Assembly (NCBI GenBank): GCA_964431655.1
Contig: CAYSKJ010000107.1
Location: 1 to 11,079, forward strand
Direction of reading: 5' to 3'
Length of the DNA stretch: 11,079 nt
Source of the DNA: CAYMEV01 sp964431655 [NCBI: uncultured bacterium]
GTDB lineage: Bacteria > CAYMEV01
Shown in pieces: positions 8,618 to 11,079 of the stretch. Numbering within the stretch: position 1 is the stretch's first letter; each line of letters starts with the position of its first letter. Position numbers and translations under genes: made by a program. The notes below the pieces were generated by a model. That model did not search any database. It was not told the DNA's origin and saw only the letters and a list, made by a program, of their open reading frames with translations.

Positions 8618-8743
8618 TTTTTTTAGCAGATTACCATAATTTTAGGATTTTTCACCAGACCCGGGATCAGATTTTACTGCCCACACCATGAAAGCTGATC
8701 ATAAATAGCGGAACAGGCAGTCTGAAGGCAGAGTCATATCCTG

Positions 8744-9130
8744 CTATTCCCACCCCAGAATATCCTTCATCTCCTGCATCTCCTCTTCAAGATCATCATC
8801 GCCTGAAAGTTGGCCATCCTCATCATCCCAGCAGTATTCTTTCCCCAGGACTTTATAAAGGCTTGAAGTGATTATGAAGTTGCAGTCCGGGTTAATTCTG
8901 CTGTGTTTTGCACATTCAGAGCTTTCAGGCCCGGATTCCTCATACCAGCATGCCTCTGCAGGGGATATCTCTATAAATTCATCGTCGCGTCCGAAGTACC
9001 CCTGGTCCAGGCAGGGATCTATCATATCATAATAATCAAGCCCCTCGTTCTCATCCCAGAAGCTCTTAATAATATTTGCAAGTATCTGTACTTTCAGCAT
9101 GCTTTTGTCAATATCTGATAGCCTTTCCAT
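8744..9130 (-). CDS. Very acidic 128-residue hypothetical protein
   Basis: The ATG at 9130 has a very strong ribosome site, GAGGAGGT, 7 bases upstream. I do not recognise the family. The product has about 34 Asp/Glu against 10 Lys/Arg, with acidic runs near the C-terminus (WDDEDG, GDDDLEEEM). It also has five cysteines and four tryptophans, and no signal peptide or membrane segment. It begins 13 bases after the stop of the 89-residue gene, so the two are almost surely co-transcribed. A run of acidic residues can mean a metal-, protein- or nucleic-acid-mimic surface, but nothing here decides which. The gene itself is likely real, judging by its ribosome site and spacing; its function is unknown. 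Confidence 0.75.
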   Translation of the reverse strand: MERLSDIDKSMLKVQILANIIKSFWDENEGLDYYDMIDPCLDQGYFGRDDEFIEISPAEACWYEESGPESSECAKHSRINPDCNFIITSSLYKVLGKEYCWDDEDGQLSGDDDLEEEMQEMKDILGWE

Positions 9131-9143
9131 CCTTAATACCTCC

Positions 9144-9413
9144 TCAGTTTAAGCTCACGGACTGAAGGCTCACGCAGTCCAGAATGTTTCCCGCCCTATC
9201 ACTGATTTCTAATACCATAATGCTGGAATTCATGTATCTTTTCAGCTTCCAGGACTCCTGATCCCCCCAGGGTATTTCATTTCTGAAGTATTCCCTGTTA
9301 TTCCTCAGGCAATAATGAATGAAGATGTCTATAATATCTGAATCCATCATACTGGCGTCAATATGCATTGCCATTATCTCCTCTTTCCGGGATGTCTTTA
9401 CCACATAGTACAT
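9144..9413 (-). CDS. 89-residue hypothetical protein
   Basis: The ATG at 9413 is preceded by AGGAGG at a 5-base spacing. The product begins MYYVVKTSRKEEIMAMHIDA and contains an aromatic and charged middle (NNREYFRNEIPWGDQESWK) followed by a strand-like stretch (SSIMVLEISDRAGNILDCV). The pattern suggests a small globular alpha/beta cytoplasmic protein. I do not recognise the family. Its start overlaps the 3' end of the 52-codon reading frame upstream by 16 bases, and the acidic 128-residue gene follows after 13 bases. The tight packing and strong ribosome sites suggest the proteins are made together, but a toxin-antitoxin or immunity role is not shown. Confidence 0.7.
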   Translation of the reverse strand: MYYVVKTSRKEEIMAMHIDASMMDSDIIDIFIHYCLRNNREYFRNEIPWGDQESWKLKRYMNSSIMVLEISDRAGNILDCVSLQSVSLN

Positions 9414-9556
9414 GGATGCCTCCTGGTGTTAATAGAATGAGCCTTAACCTTTCTTCTGCTTATTGCCGGCCTGGCAAAAGGCAGAGATGAGATTAACAGC
9501 AGGATGCTTATTCTAAGACGGCATACAGGTACCGGGTATATATATCTCTTTTTCAT
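9398..9556 (-). CDS. Possible 52-residue basic leader or membrane peptide
   Basis: The frame is open further upstream to 9628, but the ATG at 9556 has GGAGGGAG just upstream (GGAGG 9 bases before the ATG), so it is the likely start. The peptide has a Lys/Arg-rich N-terminus (MKKRYIYPVPVCRLR), a short hydrophobic stretch (ISILLLISSLPF, about 16-27) and a basic tail. This resembles a weak signal peptide or a small membrane-associated peptide. Its stop lies inside the next gene, giving a 16-base overlap that could couple translation. The hydrophobic stretch is short, so it could instead be a non-functional leader frame. Confidence 0.4.
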   Translation of the reverse strand: MKKRYIYPVPVCRLRISILLLISSLPFARPAISRRKVKAHSINTRRHPCTMW

Positions 9557-9626
9557 TTTCTTCTCCCTCCTTTTAATAAAAATAATTTGCCTCATACCCG
9601 CACAGATAAAATGCAATAAATATGCC

Positions 9627-9645
9627 ATACGACTTAGTATCGTAT
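9627..9645. promoter_or_regulatory. Inverted repeat ATACGA-N7-TCGTAT, possible operator
   Basis: ATACGA (9627-9632) and TCGTAT (9640-9645) form a perfect 6-bp inverted repeat with a 7-base gap, upstream of the small minus-strand genes and of the divergent plus-strand gene. Further TACGA copies lie at 9682-9686 and 9691-9695. The cluster could be a binding site for a dimeric regulator; there is no U-tract to support a terminator. Confidence 0.25.
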
Positions 9646-9722
9646 TTTATCGTGGATTTCATTCTTCATGCGGAAGAAAATTACGAACCGTACGACTATT
9701 ATGACGGACTGCTTTTAGTTGC

Positions 9723-9751
9723 TTGACATGGGTTAATGCAGTGAATATAAT
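9723..9751 (+). promoter_or_regulatory. Perfect consensus sigma70 promoter
   Basis: TTGACA (9723-9728), a 17-base spacer and TATAAT (9746-9751) match the consensus at every position. Transcription should start near 9758, giving a leader of about 33 bases to the ATG at 9791, with GGGGG (9779-9783) as ribosome site. Such a promoter implies strong expression unless it is repressed. Confidence 0.75.
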
Positions 9752-9790
9752 TAATTTGGCCTGTAAATAAAATAAAAAGGGGGTCCCGGG

Positions 9791-10192
9791 ATGACCGTAA
9801 AGGGTGTGTTTATAATCATGTTCTTTATCGCTGTTGCCAATGGCTTTTTTTCTTATTTCAGGATAAAAAGCTTTTTATCAGGCGCAAAAATGATAGCAAC
9901 CCGTCAGGATCTGGAAAAGTTCAAGGATATGGCAAGAACCCAGATGAAGATGGCCCTGGCTCAGATAGGCATCCAGAGTATTATGCTGATTGCCGGGCTG
10001 TACGGTCTTATCATGGGTAGTATCAGCCTGCTTTTGATACTGCTGTTAAACGGGATTATCATAGTCCTTTCCCTGTTTTTCAAAAAGGGCGAAAAATTGG
10101 CTCAGTCCCTGAAAACCGGCAGTGAAGAGCTTGAACGAGGTTACCGGGATGTATGCACTTCATGGATGAAAAAGCCTTTGGCTGATTTTTAA
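9791..10192 (+). CDS. 133-residue three-TM membrane protein of unknown function
   Basis: The ATG at 9791 has GGGGG 7 bases upstream and a perfect sigma70 promoter at 9723-9751. Three hydrophobic segments are seen: about 5-24 (VFIIMFFIAVANGFFSYF), about 55-76 and about 78-97 (rich in I and L). Between the first two lies a charged, probably helical segment (TRQDLEKFKDMARTQMKM). The tail after residue 97 is hydrophilic and charged (KKGEKLAQSLKTGSEELERG). By the positive-inside rule the basic linker and tail could both face the cytoplasm only if one segment is re-entrant or if TM2 and TM3 form a hairpin. I do not recognise the family. It is transcribed away from the small minus-strand genes across a shared spacer. 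No terminator is evident downstream, only the hairpin repeats. Confidence 0.75.
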   Translation: MTVKGVFIIMFFIAVANGFFSYFRIKSFLSGAKMIATRQDLEKFKDMARTQMKMALAQIGIQSIMLIAGLYGLIMGSISLLLILLLNGIIIVLSLFFKKGEKLAQSLKTGSEELERGYRDVCTSWMKKPLADF

Positions 10193-10243
10193 ACCTTTTC
10201 AGAATATATCTGTAACTGCATTAACAAAAATTCTTATAATAAT

Positions 10244-10263
10244 CAAAAGCACCGTCCCTTTTG
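10244..10263. repeat. CAAAA-(GCACCGTCCC)-TTTTG hairpin repeat, copy 1
   Basis: CAAAA (10244-10248) and TTTTG (10259-10263) pair around a 10-base loop that contains CCGTCCC. It shares the 12-base core CCGTCCCTTTTG with a second copy 67 bases downstream. It lies between the membrane-protein gene and the convergent SLOG-like gene. Confidence 0.55.
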
Positions 10264-10303
10264 TTTCCGTGGAAAACCCTATAAATGCTTAATTCGAATG
10301 TAT

Positions 10304-10336
10304 GTGAAGCAAAAAGAACCGTCCCTTTTGCTTTGC
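10304..10336. repeat. AAGCAAAA-(AGAACCGTCCC)-TTTTGCTT hairpin repeat, copy 2
   Basis: AAGCAAAA (10307-10314) pairs perfectly with TTTTGCTT (10326-10333) around an 11-base loop, and two wobble pairs plus one GC pair extend the stem to 10304 and 10336. The AACCGTCCCTTTTG form resembles the short hairpins I know from memory to be dispersed in many bacterial genomes and sometimes linked to REP-associated Y1 transposases. No transposase is present here. The hairpin also sits directly after the stop of the SLOG-like gene, so a termination or transcript-end role is possible. Confidence 0.55.
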
Positions 10337-10346
10337 TTTTGGCAGG

Positions 10347-10949
10347 CTATTTAAGCCAGTCAAACCAGATCTTCTGGTTTATAAAGGGTACTTTGTTCTG
10401 CCGGCACATAAACATCGTATGGCCGGTACCGCCGGACATTTCTCCCTCCAGGTCATCATAGAAGACAGCAAAGGAGGCTTTATGCATTTCCTTTGTTCCC
10501 ATCACCTTAAGGGTATCCCTGAGCAGGTATGGCGCCTTGACAGTGCTTTGATCCTTTTTACCACTGAGGTAAAGCCCGACCAGGGACTCATATCGCTTAT
10601 TAATACAGGTCTGGCGGATTATCTCCGGTTCGCTGGACAGGTCAATATCATCCAGGGATATGACATTATCTGACAGAATGTATTTTCTCCTGTGCCCCCT
10701 GTAAGGGGTTATCACCTGCAGGCGACTGCTGTCTATACCGGCAACTCCCTGGCTGAAAAGGTAATCGGCACCGTCGGCATTCCCCGAACGGAAAAGAATA
10801 TGTCTGGTATTAAGAGCAAGGAGCCTTCCCAGTTCCGAAAGCTTGCCGGCATCCTCTTTGGCCACATTTCTTTTGCCCTCCAGAAGGACAACAGAGTTCT
10901 TTTTGTCATACTTTTTTTTAAAATCTGCAAGGGAAAGTTCTTTATTCAT
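10347..10949 (-). CDS. SLOG (DprA/LOG)-like Rossmann-fold protein
   Basis: 200 residues from ATG 10949, with a modest AGGGTG ribosome site about 9 bases upstream. A first beta strand (SVVLLEGKRNV, 19-29) leads to the motif FRSGNADGADYLF (53-65), which matches the (S)GGAxGAD loop of SLOG/DprA-like and YspA/DUF2493-type folds. A later SGGTGHTMFMCRQNKVPFI (172-190) matches their GGTxH/GTxG loop followed by a Val-Pro-Ile strand. These loops bind nucleotides or nucleotide-like ligands in the superfamily, but no catalytic residue can be assigned here. Known relatives include LOG phosphoribohydrolases, DprA and proposed nucleotide-signal sensors of defence systems. It stands alone with its own promoter. 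Assignment to the SLOG superfamily is fairly firm; the precise function is unknown. Confidence 0.7.
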   Translation of the reverse strand: MNKELSLADFKKKYDKKNSVVLLEGKRNVAKEDAGKLSELGRLLALNTRHILFRSGNADGADYLFSQGVAGIDSSRLQVITPYRGHRRKYILSDNVISLDDIDLSSEPEIIRQTCINKRYESLVGLYLSGKKDQSTVKAPYLLRDTLKVMGTKEMHKASFAVFYDDLEGEMSGGTGHTMFMCRQNKVPFINQKIWFDWLK

Positions 10950-10981
10950 TAATCTTACACCCTATATCGGTTTGTCAGGAT

Positions 10982-11010
10982 ATTTTAGCTGGATTATTCA
11001 GAATATTCAA
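10982..11010 (-). promoter_or_regulatory. Probable promoter of the SLOG-like gene
   Basis: On the minus strand TTGAAT (11005-11010) and TAAAAT (10982-10987) are spaced by 17 bases, matching consensus at 4 and 5 of 6 positions. The start of transcription would be near 10975. A separate TTGACA (11026-11031) has only a poor -10 partner (AATATT at 18 bases), so this pair is preferred. Confidence 0.4.
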
Positions 11011-11038
11011 GGGAAATATTATTACTGTCAAAACAAAA

Positions 11039-11079
11039 TAGAAATGTCCCTTTTTTACCAAATTAGAAATGTCCCCTTT
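11039..11079. repeat. Two direct copies of TAGAAATGTCCC(C)TTT at right edge
   Basis: TAGAAATGTCCCTTT at 11039 recurs as TAGAAATGTCCCCTTT at 11064, a spacing of exactly 25 bases. The second copy runs to the end of the window. Closely spaced direct copies of a short motif resemble transposase-binding sites at the end of an insertion sequence, and I recall AGAAATGTCC-type ends next to transposases in related bacteria. No transposase is visible, so the element would lie to the right, or this is an isolated remnant. Confidence 0.4.

Noticed and set aside
8665-8700. GATCAGATTT/AAAGCTGATC inverted repeat downstream of the small acidic gene
   Set aside because: The stem has a mismatch and a 16-base loop, and no T-run follows in either direction, so it is not a credible intrinsic terminator.
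11002-11031. TTGACA-N18-AATATT as promoter for the SLOG-like gene
   Set aside because: The -10 matches only 4 of 6 bases with an 18-base spacer. The TTGAAT-N17-TAAAAT pair closer to the gene is better.

Overview
The window is about 11 kb of moderately AT-rich bacterial DNA with strong Shine-Dalgarno sequences and sigma70-type promoters. The multi-PAS hybrid histidine kinase with an AHDFNNLL phosphoacceptor box, the very large cyclase-STAND-TPR protein and the many short hypothetical genes fit a Desulfobacterota-like (deltaproteobacterial) genome with heavy signalling content. This placement rests on gene style only and is held with moderate confidence.

Layout from left to right. (1) Bases 1-1532, minus strand: the N-terminal and central part of a divergent ClpX-like AAA+ protein that runs off the left edge. 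(2) A 230-bp divergent spacer with one promoter for each direction. (3) Bases 1763-4294, plus strand: a two-TM, three-PAS hybrid histidine kinase with a C-terminal receiver. (4) A 141-bp convergent spacer. (5) Bases 4436-8587, minus strand: a 1383-residue protein with two class III cyclase domains, a STAND-type ATPase and nine 40-residue TPRs, the layout of mammalian soluble adenylyl cyclase. (6) Bases 8744-9556, minus strand: a compact set of three short uncharacterised genes with very strong ribosome binding sites. (7) A divergent spacer carrying a perfect consensus sigma70 promoter, followed by a 133-residue membrane protein at 9791-10192, plus strand. (8) A spacer with two copies of a CCGTCCCTTTTG hairpin repeat. 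(9) Bases 10347-10949, minus strand: a 200-residue SLOG/DprA-LOG-like Rossmann protein. (10) At the right edge, two 25-bp-spaced copies of TAGAAATGTCCC(C)TTT, probably the edge of a repeat or mobile element.

The genes do not form one operon. The four larger ones (AAA+ remodeller, hybrid kinase, cyclase-STAND-TPR, SLOG protein) are all signalling or regulatory types, but each has its own promoter and the sequence gives no direct sign that they work together. The most unusual observations are the changed pore loops of the ClpX-like protein, which keeps its probable ClpP-docking loop, and the substituted bicarbonate and adenine positions of the soluble-adenylyl-cyclase-like protein. No rRNA, tRNA, CRISPR array or transposase gene was seen, and there is no gene-free stretch longer than 300 bases.
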